From Streptomyces sp. Edi2 (GTDB lineage Bacteria; Actinomycetota; Actinomycetes; Streptomycetales; Streptomycetaceae), in contig NZ_JBEJGX010000003.1 in the NCBI RefSeq assembly GCF_040253635.1, positions 4,303,501-4,367,500 of the forward strand: 64,000 nucleotides of DNA. The letters are read 5' to 3'. A program made the position numbers and the translations under genes. This document shows positions 43,228 through 52,415 of this stretch, in pieces. Position 1 is the first letter of the stretch. Each line of letters opens with the position of its first letter. A model generated the notes under the pieces. The model was not told where the DNA came from, ran no database searches, and worked only from the letters and a program-made list of their open reading frames with translations.

Positions 43228-44258
43228 CGGGCGTTCCCCTCAACGGAGTTGGCTGCGGGTCCGGACTGCGGGGCCCGGCCGGTGAGGGTGAGGAAGACCT
43301 CGTCGAGGTCGGGGGTGTGCACGGTGAGCGCCTCGGCTTCCACGGACGCGCGGTCGAGGGTGTCGAGGACGGTGCGCAGGGCGGGGATGCTGCCGTCGCC
43401 GGGAATGTGCAGGGTGAGCGCTTCGTCGTCGCGGGTGGCCGAGGTGAAGAGGGCGGCAGCCGACGCCAGCCGGTCCGCGTCGGCGAGCTCGAGGCGGATA
43501 TGGCTGCCGGGGATCTGCCGCTTCAGTTCGTCCGCGGTGCCTTCGGCGACCAGCTTGCCGTGGTCCAGGACAGCTATCCGGTCCGCGAGTTGGTCGGCCT
43601 CCTCCAGATACTGCGTCGTCAGGAAGACGGAGACGCCGTCCTCGGCGACCAGGTTGCGGATGATCTCCCACATGGTGCGCCGGCTGCGTGGATCGAGGCC
43701 GGTGGTCGGCTCGTCGAGGAAGATGAGGCGCGGATCGCCGACCAGGGTCATCGCGAGATCGAGCTTGCGCCGCATACCGCCCGAGAAGGTGGAAACGGGC
43801 CTGGTGGCCGACTCGGTCAGCTCGAAGCGCTGCAGGAGTTCGTCGGCGCGGCGGCGGCCTTCGCGGCGGCTTCGATGGTGCAGGTCCGCCATGAGGAGCA
43901 GGTTCTCCCGGGCGTTGAGCAGGTTGTCCACCGCTGAGAACTGGCCGGTGACGCCGATGGCGGCGCGTACGGCGTCGGCCTCGCGGACCAGGTCATGGCC
44001 CGCGACCTGGGCCTGGCCGGCGCTTGCCGGGATGAGGGTGGAGAGGATCTGGACGGTGGTGGTCTTGCCCGCGCCGTTGGGCCCGAGCAAGGCGAACACC
44101 GTGCCCTCGGGGATGTGCAGGTCGATGCCGTCGAGGACGGCCTTGTCGCCGTAGGACTTGGCTAATCCGCGTGCGGTGATCGCGGGTGGGCGGGGCTCCG
44201 GTGGACAGGGCTGGGGTGGGCGGGGCGCCTGCGCGCGGGGCAGGTTTTTCATGATCAT
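43224..44258 (-). CDS. DrrA-type ABC transporter ATP-binding protein, 344 aa
   Basis: ATG 44258 follows GGAGAGGAA. The Pro-rich first 25 residues precede a canonical ATPase: GPNGAGKTTT, signature FSGGMRRKLDLAMTL, Walker B LIFLDEPTTGLD, and the DrrA-type C-terminal domain ending near DLDEVFLTLTGRAP. It is coupled to the permease. The 172-base gap upstream has GTGGCCAGGAGC-type repeats. Confidence 0.94.
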   Translation of the reverse strand: MIMKNLPRAQAPRPPQPCPPEPRPPAITARGLAKSYGDKAVLDGIDLHIPEGTVFALLGPNGAGKTTTVQILSTLIPASAGQAQVAGHDLVREADAVRAAIGVTGQFSAVDNLLNARENLLLMADLHHRSRREGRRRADELLQRFELTESATRPVSTFSGGMRRKLDLAMTLVGDPRLIFLDEPTTGLDPRSRRTMWEIIRNLVAEDGVSVFLTTQYLEEADQLADRIAVLDHGKLVAEGTADELKRQIPGSHIRLELADADRLASAAALFTSATRDDEALTLHIPGDGSIPALRTVLDTLDRASVEAEALTVHTPDLDEVFLTLTGRAPQSGPAANSVEGNAR

Positions 44259-44430
44259 GACAGTTCCTCTCCAGGGTTCCGAGTTCTGCGATGTGGCGGG
44301 CCGGCGGCGGTCTGTGGACGTTGGCCGGTGGCCAGGAGCGGCCGGCGGCCGGCGGTCAGGGCACGCGACGGCCGGCGCGGTGGTCAGGAGCGGCCGTGGC
44401 CAGTGGCCAGGAGCAGCCGGCGGCCGGTGG

Positions 44431-45267
44431 TCAGGCGCGGCGGATCACGATGTCGCCGAGGCTGGTGTGGGCGCGTACTTCGACGGTCTCGGCAGCGTCA
44501 CCGGGGCCGTCGGACGGTCCGAGGGAGTTGCGTACCGTGCCGACGCCGGTGGCCACATCGAGCCAGGCGGCGGTGGACTTGCGGATCCCGACCTCCAGGT
44601 CGCCGGCCGCGGCCCGGAGGACGACCTTGCCGCGTGCCACGTCACCGAGCCGGATGGCGCCGTTGGCGGACTTGGCTTCGACCCCGGCGTGCGCGACGCC
44701 GACGGAGATCAGGCCGTTGGACGCGGTCGCCCGCAGGGCGCCGGTGACCTCGCCGATCGTGGTCGCGCCGTTGCCGTTCTTGACCAGCGCGGCGCCCGCG
44801 ATCTCCCCGGCCTCGATCAGACCCGCGGCGATGAGCTCGGCGTCTCCCGTCACCCGCGCCAGCCGGATGTCGCCGTAGTCGGTCCGCAGGTTCACGGCCT
44901 CCGCCTCATCCAACTGGAGATCGCCGAGCGAGGTCTTGAACCGGCACTCACCGAGGCGGCCCGCACAGGTGAAGTCCGCCATCGGCGAGGTGCCCAGGAC
45001 GTCCGAGCCGGCCGGCAGCTCGATGGTCACGTCGAGCGAGCCGCACTTGCCGAAGAGCGAGCGCTTCCTGGGCCCCTTGACCACCAGCTTGCCGCCGGAG
45101 CAGGTGACTTTGGTCTGCTGTGCGGCCCGTACGTCGGCCTCCGCGGTGGCGTCGCTCGGGCGCACCTCGACGACGGTGTCGGTGCGCTTTCCCGCGGTGA
45201 TCCGGGCGGATCCCATGTCGAATTCGAGGGTGACGGAGATCGGTTCGGGGGTGGCGAAAGTAGGCAT
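44431..45267 (-). CDS. DUF4097-family beta-repeat protein, 278 aa
   Basis: It is built almost entirely of short beta repeats (GSARITAGKRTDTVVEV, TSLGDLQLDEAEAVNL, ASNGLISVGVAHAGV, KSANGAIRLGDVA, HTSLGDIVIRRA), as in DUF4097/adhesin-like solenoids. There is no signal peptide or membrane span, so it is probably cytoplasmic. The family recurs next to DrrAB and an RHH regulator in streptomycetes, which suggests a conserved but uncharacterised module. The 241 bases between it and the RHH gene are GTGGCCGGTGG repeats, including one TGGCGCC core at 45411. Confidence 0.88.
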   Translation of the reverse strand: MPTFATPEPISVTLEFDMGSARITAGKRTDTVVEVRPSDATAEADVRAAQQTKVTCSGGKLVVKGPRKRSLFGKCGSLDVTIELPAGSDVLGTSPMADFTCAGRLGECRFKTSLGDLQLDEAEAVNLRTDYGDIRLARVTGDAELIAAGLIEAGEIAGAALVKNGNGATTIGEVTGALRATASNGLISVGVAHAGVEAKSANGAIRLGDVARGKVVLRAAAGDLEVGIRKSTAAWLDVATGVGTVRNSLGPSDGPGDAAETVEVRAHTSLGDIVIRRA

Positions 45268-45508
45268 GGCTGTCCCGTCCTCATGGCTGTGGTGGGCATT
45301 CCCGCTGGTAGGGCGGGTGAGATGAGAAGTGACGCGGTGAGAAGCAGTGCGGTGAGCAGTGGCCGGTGGTGCGGTAACTGGTGAACAGTGGCGAGGAGCG
45401 CGGTGGCCGGTGGCGCCGTGGCCGGTGGTGTGGTGAGTAGTGAGCAGGGGCCGGTGGTGCGGTGAGCCGTGGTGCGATGCGCCGCCGGGGAAGGCGGCGC
45501 GCGGGTCT

Positions 45509-46051
45509 CTAGCGGACCCAGCCGGTGTAACCCTGCTGGCCCCGGTGGCGGCTGCGGCCGGTGGAGCGGGGGCTCTCGCCCGGTTCCAGGGCCGTGGCGA
45601 CGGCCCGTACCAGCCAGGCGTTGACCGACAGGCCCTCGTGGCCCGCGGCTTCCTCGACCCGGGTCTTGAGGTGGGCGGGCAGGCGGAAGTTGATCCGGGC
45701 GGTACCGCCCTCGTCGCCGTCCGCGGGGACGGTGGGCACGGGTGCCCGCCCGCCGCCCGGCACGCCCTCGGACGCCTCGGCCTCTCCGTACGGCTCCTGG
45801 TCCGGCGCCGGCGAGGGTGTCACCACGAACTCGGGGTCGAGTCCGCGCAGCCGTACGTCGACCGAGCCCGGCGCCAGCTCGCGGGTGACCTCGGCCATGG
45901 CGGAGGACAGCGCGTTGAGCAGAATGAGCCGGGTGGCCGACTCCAGGGGCGTGGTGAGTCGTTCGGCCAGGGCACGGGCTTCGTCTCCGCCCGCGTCCGC
46001 GGCGACCGCGAGCTCGTGCCGGAGGTTGTCGACATACGGCGTGAGGTCCAT
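45509..46051 (-). CDS. Ribbon-helix-helix (HicB-like) regulator, 180 aa
   Basis: An N-terminal helical domain (YVDNLRHELAVAADAG; ESATRLILLNALSSAMAEVT) and an acidic linker precede a typical RHH fold near residues 118-155: strand RINFRLPAHLKTRVEEAA, then SVNAWLVRAVATALE. The tail is basic and ends GYTGWVR. No HicA partner is present, so it is a regulator instead of an antitoxin. ATG 46051 lacks a ribosome site. The adjacent palindrome array strongly suggests autoregulation, and the downstream DUF4097-DrrAB-P450 genes are plausible targets. Confidence 0.87.
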   Translation of the reverse strand: MDLTPYVDNLRHELAVAADAGGDEARALAERLTTPLESATRLILLNALSSAMAEVTRELAPGSVDVRLRGLDPEFVVTPSPAPDQEPYGEAEASEGVPGGGRAPVPTVPADGDEGGTARINFRLPAHLKTRVEEAAGHEGLSVNAWLVRAVATALEPGESPRSTGRSRHRGQQGYTGWVR

Positions 46052-46057
46052 AGCGCC

Positions 46058-46177
46058 ATAGTGGCACCACGATGACGCCAATGCAAGCCTTTGTGGCGCC
46101 ACGATGGCATCGGGTGCTGCCACCGTGGCGAAAGGTGGCGCCATCGCGCCGCCATTACGCCGCCACCGTGGCACCAT
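46058..46177 (-). promoter_or_regulatory. Leaderless promoter overlapped by phased TGGCNCCA palindromes
   Basis: For the RHH gene, TTGCAT (46086-46081), 17 bases and CACTAT (46063-46058) put transcription start on the A of ATG 46051. Palindromes with a TGGC(G/A)CCA core lie at 46062-46069 (in the promoter spacer), 46094-46101, 46136-46143 and 46169-46176. Centre spacings are 32, 42 and 33 bases, close to 3, 4 and 3 helical turns. An 11-mer GCCACCGTGGC is also repeated at 46119 and 46162. Confidence 0.7.
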
Positions 46178-46208
46178 CCGGTGCGGAGCCCGCAGCCGCC
46201 CGCAGCCC

Positions 46209-46273
46209 GGACCGGAACGGGACCGGAACGGGACCGGAACGGACCGGAACGGGACCGGAACGGGACCGGAACC
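46209..46273. repeat. Six tandem GGACCGGAACG units
   Basis: Five units of 11 bp and one of 10 bp follow each other without interruption in the 454-base gap between the RHH gene and the kinase at 46506. The rest of that gap (46274-46505) has no gene; AAGGAG for the kinase is at its right end. Confidence 0.85.
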
Positions 46274-46505
46274 CGGCAGGCAACCGCCCCGCCGCCGGCC
46301 CGTCCGAACGCGCGGCACCGCGGCGGCAGTTGCCGCACCTGCCCGGACGAGGCCGGTACGAGGCCCGGGCCGGCCACAAGTCCGCCCCCGCTGCCCCGGC
46401 CGCGCCGTGCCAAGATCCGGAGAACGCCGCCCTCACGGCTGCCCGACCGCTCGGGCTAAGGTGCTCCCGCAATCTGTTCAGCCGTGCGAAGGAGACGATC
46501 TCGCG

Positions 46506-48092
46506 GTGTCCGATCGGGGACGGCTCATAGCCGACCGGTACCGGCTCCTGGAGCGGGTCGGCCGCGGCGGTATGGGCACGGTATGGCGGGCCGAGGACGA
46601 ATTGCTCGGCCGTCATGTCGCCGTGAAGAAGCTGTTCGTCCCGCCGCATCTGGACGACGACGAGATCCAGAGGCTTCACGAGCGCACCCGCCGCGAGGCC
46701 CGCACCGCCGCCCGGATCACCCACCCCCATGTGATCGTGGTGCACGACGTCGTCGACGACGAGGGTCTGCCGTGCATCGTCATGGAGTACATCCCCTCGG
46801 ACACCCTGGGCGACCTCGTCAAACGGCACGGTGCGCTGGCGCCGGACCAGGCGGCCCGGATCGGCTGCGGTATGGCCGGCGCGCTGCGCGCCGCGCACGA
46901 CGCCGGGGTGCTGCACCGGGACGTCAAGCCCGCCAATGTGCTGCTCGGGAAGGACGGGCGCATCGTCCTCACCGACTTCGGGATCGCGGTGCAGTCCGGC
47001 ACGCCCTCACTGACCAGGACCGGCGAGCTGGTGGGGTCGATCCAGTACCTGGCGCCGGAACGCCTCCGGAGCACGATCGCCGAGCCGGGACCCGCCAGCG
47101 ATCTGTGGTCCCTCGGCGCAACGCTGTACCAGGCGGTCGAGGGCCGGCCGCCGTTCCTCCGGGACACCGCGATCGAGACGGCGTACGCCATCGCCACGGA
47201 CGAGTACGACGCCCCGCGCAACGCCGGGGAGCTGGCACCCGTGATCGAGAGCCTGCTCCGGAAGGACCCCGGGCAGCGCATGGACGCCCACGAGGCCGAA
47301 CGCCTCCTGGGCGAGGCCGCCGAGGCCACGTCCCCCGGGACGCGCACCCCGGTCCAGGCCGCCGGAGCCACGTCCCCCGGGACGGGCGCCTTGGGTGACA
47401 CCTCCGGCACACGCACCGCCCTCGACTCCCTGCCCACGCGGGCGCCGTCCGCCGTGGCCACGACAGCCCCGGGGCAAGGAGGCAACCGGAAGCGCCGTGC
47501 GGCGCTGCGGTTCACCGCGGGCGTGGCGGTCGCCGCCTCCGTGACCGGCGGGATCCTGGCGTGGCCGTGGGGCGGTGCCGATGCGTCGGGCAGCCGCCCG
47601 TCCGGTGCCGCGTCCGCCGGCCGCCCGGCGGAGCCCGGGCCCTCCCCGGCCCCCGCCGGATACCACCTCAAGAAGGAGGGCCAGGGCTTCTCCCTGCCCG
47701 TACGGGACGGCTGGACCCGCAAGGATCCGCCCGGCGGTGAAGTCGCCTATGTGGACCCCTCCGAGCTGGTGGGGCTGCGGATCAACATCGTCCAGTTCGC
47801 GGGGTCCGATCCGCTGCGGCACTGGCAGCAGACCGAAGAGGCCCAGACCCGCCGGGACAACCCGGGCTACGAGCGGGTGCGGATGGACCCCACGACCTTC
47901 CGCGGACGGCCCGCGGGGTACTGGGAGTTCACCTTCGAGGGCAGGAAACGGAAGTACCGGGCGGTGGAGCTGGCGTTCAGCGGCGCCGACGGCACCCAGT
48001 ACGTGATCTACCTTTCCGCGCCGGACGCCCGGTGGAACACCTACCGGCCGGTCTTCGACACCGCCGTCAACGGGATCCATCTCGACGCCTAG
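46506..48092 (+). CDS. Ser/Thr protein kinase with one span and a DcrB/PsbP-like outer domain, 528 aa
   Basis: GTG 46506 starts the kinase (AAGGAG 11 bases upstream): GRGGMGTVWRA, VAVKKL, catalytic loop HRDVKPANVL, DFGIA and SDLWSLGATLY. A repetitive ATSPGT linker leads to one span near 345-365 (AGVAVAASVTGGILAW). The extracellular part (about 395-528) is a compact alpha/beta domain (GFSLPVRDGWTR, VGLRINIVQF, GYWEFTFEG, TAVNGIHLDA) like the DcrB/LpqN fold that may sense wall or lipid ligands. Its 3' end overlaps the convergent GT87 gene by 26 bases. Confidence 0.9.
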   Translation: MSDRGRLIADRYRLLERVGRGGMGTVWRAEDELLGRHVAVKKLFVPPHLDDDEIQRLHERTRREARTAARITHPHVIVVHDVVDDEGLPCIVMEYIPSDTLGDLVKRHGALAPDQAARIGCGMAGALRAAHDAGVLHRDVKPANVLLGKDGRIVLTDFGIAVQSGTPSLTRTGELVGSIQYLAPERLRSTIAEPGPASDLWSLGATLYQAVEGRPPFLRDTAIETAYAIATDEYDAPRNAGELAPVIESLLRKDPGQRMDAHEAERLLGEAAEATSPGTRTPVQAAGATSPGTGALGDTSGTRTALDSLPTRAPSAVATTAPGQGGNRKRRAALRFTAGVAVAASVTGGILAWPWGGADASGSRPSGAASAGRPAEPGPSPAPAGYHLKKEGQGFSLPVRDGWTRKDPPGGEVAYVDPSELVGLRINIVQFAGSDPLRHWQQTEEAQTRRDNPGYERVRMDPTTFRGRPAGYWEFTFEGRKRKYRAVELAFSGADGTQYVIYLSAPDARWNTYRPVFDTAVNGIHLDA

Positions 48093-49566
48093 GGGAGACC
48101 CCCTGGGCCCAGGCTCCGGACGCCCCGGACGGGGACGCCCCGACCTCGGGCGCCGTCGCCCCGGACGCCCTCGGCCCGGACGCCGCGGCCGAGAAGAGGG
48201 AGCGAGCGCGCCGCGAGCCCCGGAGCCGGCCCGTTGGCTTCCCGGTGACGGGCAGCAGCAGCGCGGCGAGGGTGAGTACGGCGCAGGCCGGATAGCCCCA
48301 GCCGAGTGCGGCGAGGTACCAGGGGCGGCCGAAGTGCCAGATGTCCGGCTGGACCAGTGCCAGCCAGTGGATGAGGAATCCGGCGAGGGCGAGGCACCAG
48401 GCGGTCAGGGCCGCGGTGTGGGCCCGGGTCCGGTGCGGCGCGTGGGTCAGCCACAGGACGGCCGCGACGGCCCAGACCCAGTGATGGCACCACGAGATGG
48501 GGCTGATCAGCAGGCCGAGGAGCTGGACGGCGAGCAGTGCACCGAGGGGATCGGTGCGGCGGACGGCGCGCACCACGGCCGTCAGCGCCAGCAGGGCCGC
48601 CGGGACGGCGCACGCCCACCAGGGGGCGGACCAGCCGGCGTCGTGGCCGAGGGTGCGGGACAGCGCCCCGCGCACCGACTGGTTGAGCACCGAGCCGACC
48701 GGGCCGACCCGTGCGGCGTCGCCGACCGCGTGCAGCCAGAAGCCGGCCGCTGACCGGGGCGCCGCCCACCACCCGGCCGCGACGGTGGCGGCGGCCGCCG
48801 CGGCCGACCAGCACGCCGCCGACCAGCGCCGGTGCACCAGGAAGTAGAGGCCGGTGACGGCCGGGACCAGCTTCACCCCGGCGGCGAGGCCCACGCCGAG
48901 CCCGGCCGCGGCCGCCGAGCGCCGCTCGACCGCGTACCCGACGCCCGCCGCCAGCAGCAGGTTGACCTGCCCGAGCGCGAGGGTGACCGCGACCGGCTCG
49001 GTCCACAGCAGGGCGGCGCTCCACAGCAGTACCCGCCGGCGGTGCCGCCCGGGCTCCGCCGCCGGGTCGGCCATCCGCAGGCAGCAGTGGACCAGGACGC
49101 AGAGCGCCAGGACCGAGGCCGCGGTCCAGACGGCACTCACCAGCGGCCACGGCGGCCAGGAGAGCGGGAGGAAGAGCAGCGCGGCGAAGGGCGGATAGGT
49201 GAACGGCAGCGGGAACAGGTCGGGGCCGGGCAGATCCAGGCGGAAGGCGTACAGATCGCCGCTGAGCAGGTGCGGGGCCGCGGTCCGGTAGACCCGTAGA
49301 TCCACCATGCCGACGCGCAGGCAGGCCGGGATCCACACCAGCAGCAGCATCGCCGTGGCGGCGAGGAGCAGCACGGTGCCCGGGCGGTGAGCCAGGACGC
49401 GGCGCGCCGCCTCAATGCGTCGGCGGCCCGGCCGCGTTCCCGGAGGACCACCGTCGGGAGGACTGCCCGCAGAACCGCGGCCCACAGAGCCGCCGCCCGC
49501 AGGACCACCACCCGGAGGACCACCGTCCGGAGGCCCGGCCGCCGGGACGTGCGCCGCGGGGCTCAC
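48067..49566 (-). CDS. GT87-family polyprenyl-phosphate glycosyltransferase, 499 aa
   Basis: GTG 49566 overlaps the methyltransferase stop (GTGA). After a Pro/Gly repeat leader (PPGGGPAGGG) there are about ten membrane spans. GT87 hallmarks are MVDLRVYRTAAPHLLSGD with the catalytic Asp in the first loop, FPLPFTYPPFAALLF, GQVNLLLAAG and ISPISWCHHWVW. Members transfer mannose or arabinose from polyprenyl phosphate outside the membrane. It is the last gene of a GT4-methyltransferase-GT87 operon. Confidence 0.88.
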   Translation of the reverse strand: MSPAAHVPAAGPPDGGPPGGGPAGGGSVGRGSAGSPPDGGPPGTRPGRRRIEAARRVLAHRPGTVLLLAATAMLLLVWIPACLRVGMVDLRVYRTAAPHLLSGDLYAFRLDLPGPDLFPLPFTYPPFAALLFLPLSWPPWPLVSAVWTAASVLALCVLVHCCLRMADPAAEPGRHRRRVLLWSAALLWTEPVAVTLALGQVNLLLAAGVGYAVERRSAAAAGLGVGLAAGVKLVPAVTGLYFLVHRRWSAACWSAAAAAATVAAGWWAAPRSAAGFWLHAVGDAARVGPVGSVLNQSVRGALSRTLGHDAGWSAPWWACAVPAALLALTAVVRAVRRTDPLGALLAVQLLGLLISPISWCHHWVWAVAAVLWLTHAPHRTRAHTAALTAWCLALAGFLIHWLALVQPDIWHFGRPWYLAALGWGYPACAVLTLAALLLPVTGKPTGRLRGSRRARSLFSAAASGPRASGATAPEVGASPSGASGAWAQGVSPRRRDGSR

Positions 49567-50327
49567 TCGCCCCGGCCCTGCTCCGCACCGGGGCTCAGGG
49601 TCCTCGGTTCGCCGGGCCGGGCGGCGGCCGGGGCCTCGTAGATGCTGACGGCGAACGGGCGGAAGGAATCCGGCTCCACCTGCTCGGCCACACAGCGGAA
49701 CCCGGCGGCGGCCTCGAAGTACGCACAGAACCTGCGGGACTCCGGCCAGGGGTGCACCAGGACCAGCAGTCCACCGGGCGCCACCGCCCGGGTCAGATGG
49801 GCGCAGGCCCGCCGCAGATGCCGGTGCCGGCCCAGGTAGTACAGCAGCTCGGCGCAGAAGACGAGGTCGAAGCGGTCCTCCGGCGGCGCGGTGGTGAGGA
49901 TGTTCAGCCGCTCGAACCGGGGAGGCCGCTCGAACCCGGGAGCGGGGACGGCGCTGCCAAGCGCGGGCGCGGGGCGGCCGGCCGCGGAGGCACGGAAGGC
50001 CGCGGAGGCACGGGCCCGGGCGAGCGCCCGCTCCGAGATGTCCACGCCGGTGATCTCCGCCTGCGGAAACGCCGCCGCGAGACGGTGGGTGAAGGCGCCC
50101 TCGCTGCACCCGACGTCCAGGATCCGCCGGTAAGGGCGCCGGGGGAGCTGCCGCAGGGTCGTGGCGTACTTGAACTGCTCGTAGTCGTCCACGGCCAGGC
50201 CCCACGGGTCAGGACGCCGGTGCCACCAGTCGAAGTACCAGTGCAGGACCCGTCCCTGGCCGCGGAGGCCGAGGAGGGAGAGCGCGGCGAAGAGGGCGCG
50301 GTGCGCGCGGTCGAGGAGGCGGTGCAT
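49563..50327 (-). CDS. NodS-like SAM-dependent methyltransferase, 254 aa
   Basis: ATG 50327 follows GGAAGG with 5-base spacing. The class I fold is plain: YEQFKYATTLRQLP, motif I ILDVGCSEGAFTHRL, motif II TGVDISERALARA, DLVFCAELLYYLG and GGLLVLVHPWPES. The layout matches the NodS-type N-methyltransferase family, found near PIG-L deacetylases. An Ala/Pro-rich insertion separates motifs II and III. It is coupled to GT87. Methylation of an amine exposed by the PIG-L enzyme is a plausible role. Confidence 0.87.
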   Translation of the reverse strand: MHRLLDRAHRALFAALSLLGLRGQGRVLHWYFDWWHRRPDPWGLAVDDYEQFKYATTLRQLPRRPYRRILDVGCSEGAFTHRLAAAFPQAEITGVDISERALARARASAAFRASAAGRPAPALGSAVPAPGFERPPRFERLNILTTAPPEDRFDLVFCAELLYYLGRHRHLRRACAHLTRAVAPGGLLVLVHPWPESRRFCAYFEAAAGFRCVAEQVEPDSFRPFAVSIYEAPAAARPGEPRTLSPGAEQGRGE

Positions 50328-50397
50328 GAGAACCTTCCGGCCGTTGCGGTGGCCACGCTTCCGGGAGGCCGCCGGACGTATGCGGTATGACGGGGCG

Positions 50398-51516
50398 TCA
50401 GCGGGTGACGTCGTCGTAGGCGTGGGCGAACGCTTCGGTGACCACGGGCCAGGTGCAGTGCACCGGCTCGGTCTCCCAGTTGTGGGCGGCCAGGGTGCGC
50501 CGTGCCCCGGGGGTACGGGCCAGCCACAGCACCTCGTCGGCCAGGGCGAAGGCCGAGTGGCCGCACAGGGCCCCCTCACGGTTGTGCCGCACGAAGTCGG
50601 CGACGCCGGTGTGCGCCCTGGCCAGGACCGGCAGGCCGCTGGTGCGCGCCTCCAGGGCCGCGATCCCGAAGGACTCCCGGCGGGAGGGGTTGACGAACAG
50701 ATCCGCCCCGGCCAGCAACTCCCTTACCTCCCCGGGCTGCAGCCGGCCCGCGAGGCGGATCCAGCTGTCCATCCCGTTGCGGCGCAGATAGCGCTCTATC
50801 GGGCGCACGCTCGGCCCGGCGCCGGCGAACGTGGCACGCAGGGCGGTGCCCCGCCGGGACATCCGCGCATGGGCGGAGTGCAGCGCCGCCAGCAGCTCCA
50901 TCGGCTCCTTGCGCGGGACGAGCCGGCCGACGGCGACGACATGCACCCGCCCGTCCTGGCGCTCGACCGCGGCTCCCGGGCTGCGCCACCACGCGGCGTC
51001 GATGCCGTTGGGGATGACCCGGGGACTGACGTCCGGAAGGGCCTGCCGGATCAGCCGGGCGGCCGACCTGCTCACGGTCGTCACCGCCACCGGAGCGGTG
51101 GGGCCGTGCCCGGTCCGGCTCAGCAGCCGGTACAGGGCGCGTACCACCGGGTCCCACATGCTGTGGACGGTGGCCACGGCGGGGATGCCCCGGCGGCGGG
51201 CGCAGGCCAGCGCGGCCCAGGCGAACGGGGAGGCCGCGCCGAGGTGCACATGCACCACCCGCGGGTGACGTGCCGTCAACAGCCGGTCGATGGCGTGTCC
51301 CGCTCTGGGGTGAACGGGCAGCTGACCGGGCAGCCGCGCGCTGATCCTGTGCACGGGGTACGGCCACGAGGCCGTATCCGCCCCCGGCCCGGCGGGCGTC
51401 GCGGTGACGACCTCGGCGGCCTGGCCCGCCCGGTGCTGCGCAGCGGCCAGCGCGGCGACCTGGATCTCGATACCTCCGGTCCGCGGCGCAAAGCAGTCTG
51501 AAATGTGAAGGATCAT
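50398..51516 (-). CDS. GT4-family glycosyltransferase, 372 aa
   Basis: GT-B fold: N-domain MILHISDCFAPRTGGIEIQV with the GG loop, VVHVHLGAASPFAWAALA, and RVIPNGID at the domain hinge. The C-domain has VVAVGRLVPRKEPMEL and the donor-site Ex7E in ESFGIAALEA. ATG 51516 has GGAAG upstream. It shares a 59-base divergent promoter region with the PIG-L gene, as expected for one pathway split over two transcripts. Confidence 0.92.
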   Translation of the reverse strand: MILHISDCFAPRTGGIEIQVAALAAAQHRAGQAAEVVTATPAGPGADTASWPYPVHRISARLPGQLPVHPRAGHAIDRLLTARHPRVVHVHLGAASPFAWAALACARRRGIPAVATVHSMWDPVVRALYRLLSRTGHGPTAPVAVTTVSRSAARLIRQALPDVSPRVIPNGIDAAWWRSPGAAVERQDGRVHVVAVGRLVPRKEPMELLAALHSAHARMSRRGTALRATFAGAGPSVRPIERYLRRNGMDSWIRLAGRLQPGEVRELLAGADLFVNPSRRESFGIAALEARTSGLPVLARAHTGVADFVRHNREGALCGHSAFALADEVLWLARTPGARRTLAAHNWETEPVHCTWPVVTEAFAHAYDDVTR

Positions 51517-51575
51517 GGCTGCACTTCCGAAATGGGGCGTGAAGTCCCCCAGTATGGGGTGGTAAAGCATGGTTC

Positions 51576-52415
51576 GTGAGACATACGTGCTTGTTCTTTC
51601 ATGCGCATCCGGACGACGAGGCGCTGCTGACCGCCGGCACCATGGCGCGCCTGGCCGGTGAAGGACACCGCGTGGTGCTGGTGCTGGCCACGGCGGGCGA
51701 GCGCGGCCTGGCACCCAAGTCCTTGCGGGACCGCGGCCTGGGCGAGGTCCGCCGCGAGGAGGCGCACGCCTCCGCCCGGATCCTGGGCTGCTCCCGGGTC
51801 GCCTTCCTCGGCTACGCCGACTCCGGGCACACGCCCGGCCCGGCCCCGGCCCGCGGCGGCGCCCGGCCGTTCGCGTCGGCGGAGGTCGAGGAGGCGGCCG
51901 GCCGGCTGGCCGCGCTGCTCACCGAGGAGCGCGCCGACCTGCTGACGGTCTACGACCCGGCCGGCGGCTACGGCCACCCGGATCACGTCCAGGTCCACCG
52001 GGTCGGCTACCGCGCCGCCCGCCTGGCGGGCACCCCGGTGGTGCTGGAGGCCACCGTCGACCGCACCCTCCTGCTGCGCGGACTGCGCGCGGCCTCCTGG
52101 GTCCACCGCTTCCCGCCGGAGTTCGACCGGGAATCCTTCCGGCAGGCCTACGGCGCACGCTCCGAGATCACCCACCGGGTACCGGTCAAACGGCACTGGC
52201 GGGCCAAGCGCGCCAGCATGTCCGCGCACCTCAGCCAGGCCAGGGGCGGCGACTCCGAACGCACCCTGGCCGCCCTGGGCCGCCTGCCGGGACCGGCCTT
52301 CCGCCAGGTGCTGGGGACCGAGTGGTTCATCCAGCGCGGGCTGCCCGCGGGCCCCGTACTGCGCGATCCGCTGGCCACGCTGCCGGGCGCCGCGGCTACG
52401 GCACGCGGCCGATGA
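51576..52415 (+). CDS. PIG-L (LmbE) family zinc deacetylase, 279 aa
   Basis: The zinc and catalytic motif AHPDDE lies at residues 10-15, and the second metal motif in GGYGHPDHVQVHRVG near 130. This family removes N-acetyl groups from GlcNAc-type sugars (as in mycothiol, teicoplanin and GPI anchor synthesis). The start is GTG 51576; no clear ribosome site is present. The stop is overlapped by ATG of the UPF0104 gene (ATGA). Confidence 0.92.
   Translation: MRHTCLFFHAHPDDEALLTAGTMARLAGEGHRVVLVLATAGERGLAPKSLRDRGLGEVRREEAHASARILGCSRVAFLGYADSGHTPGPAPARGGARPFASAEVEEAAGRLAALLTEERADLLTVYDPAGGYGHPDHVQVHRVGYRAARLAGTPVVLEATVDRTLLLRGLRAASWVHRFPPEFDRESFRQAYGARSEITHRVPVKRHWRAKRASMSAHLSQARGGDSERTLAALGRLPGPAFRQVLGTEWFIQRGLPAGPVLRDPLATLPGAAATARGR

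Noticed and set aside
45509..46051. HicAB toxin-antitoxin system
   Set aside because: Only the RHH protein is present; no HicA-like small RNA-binding toxin lies on either side.
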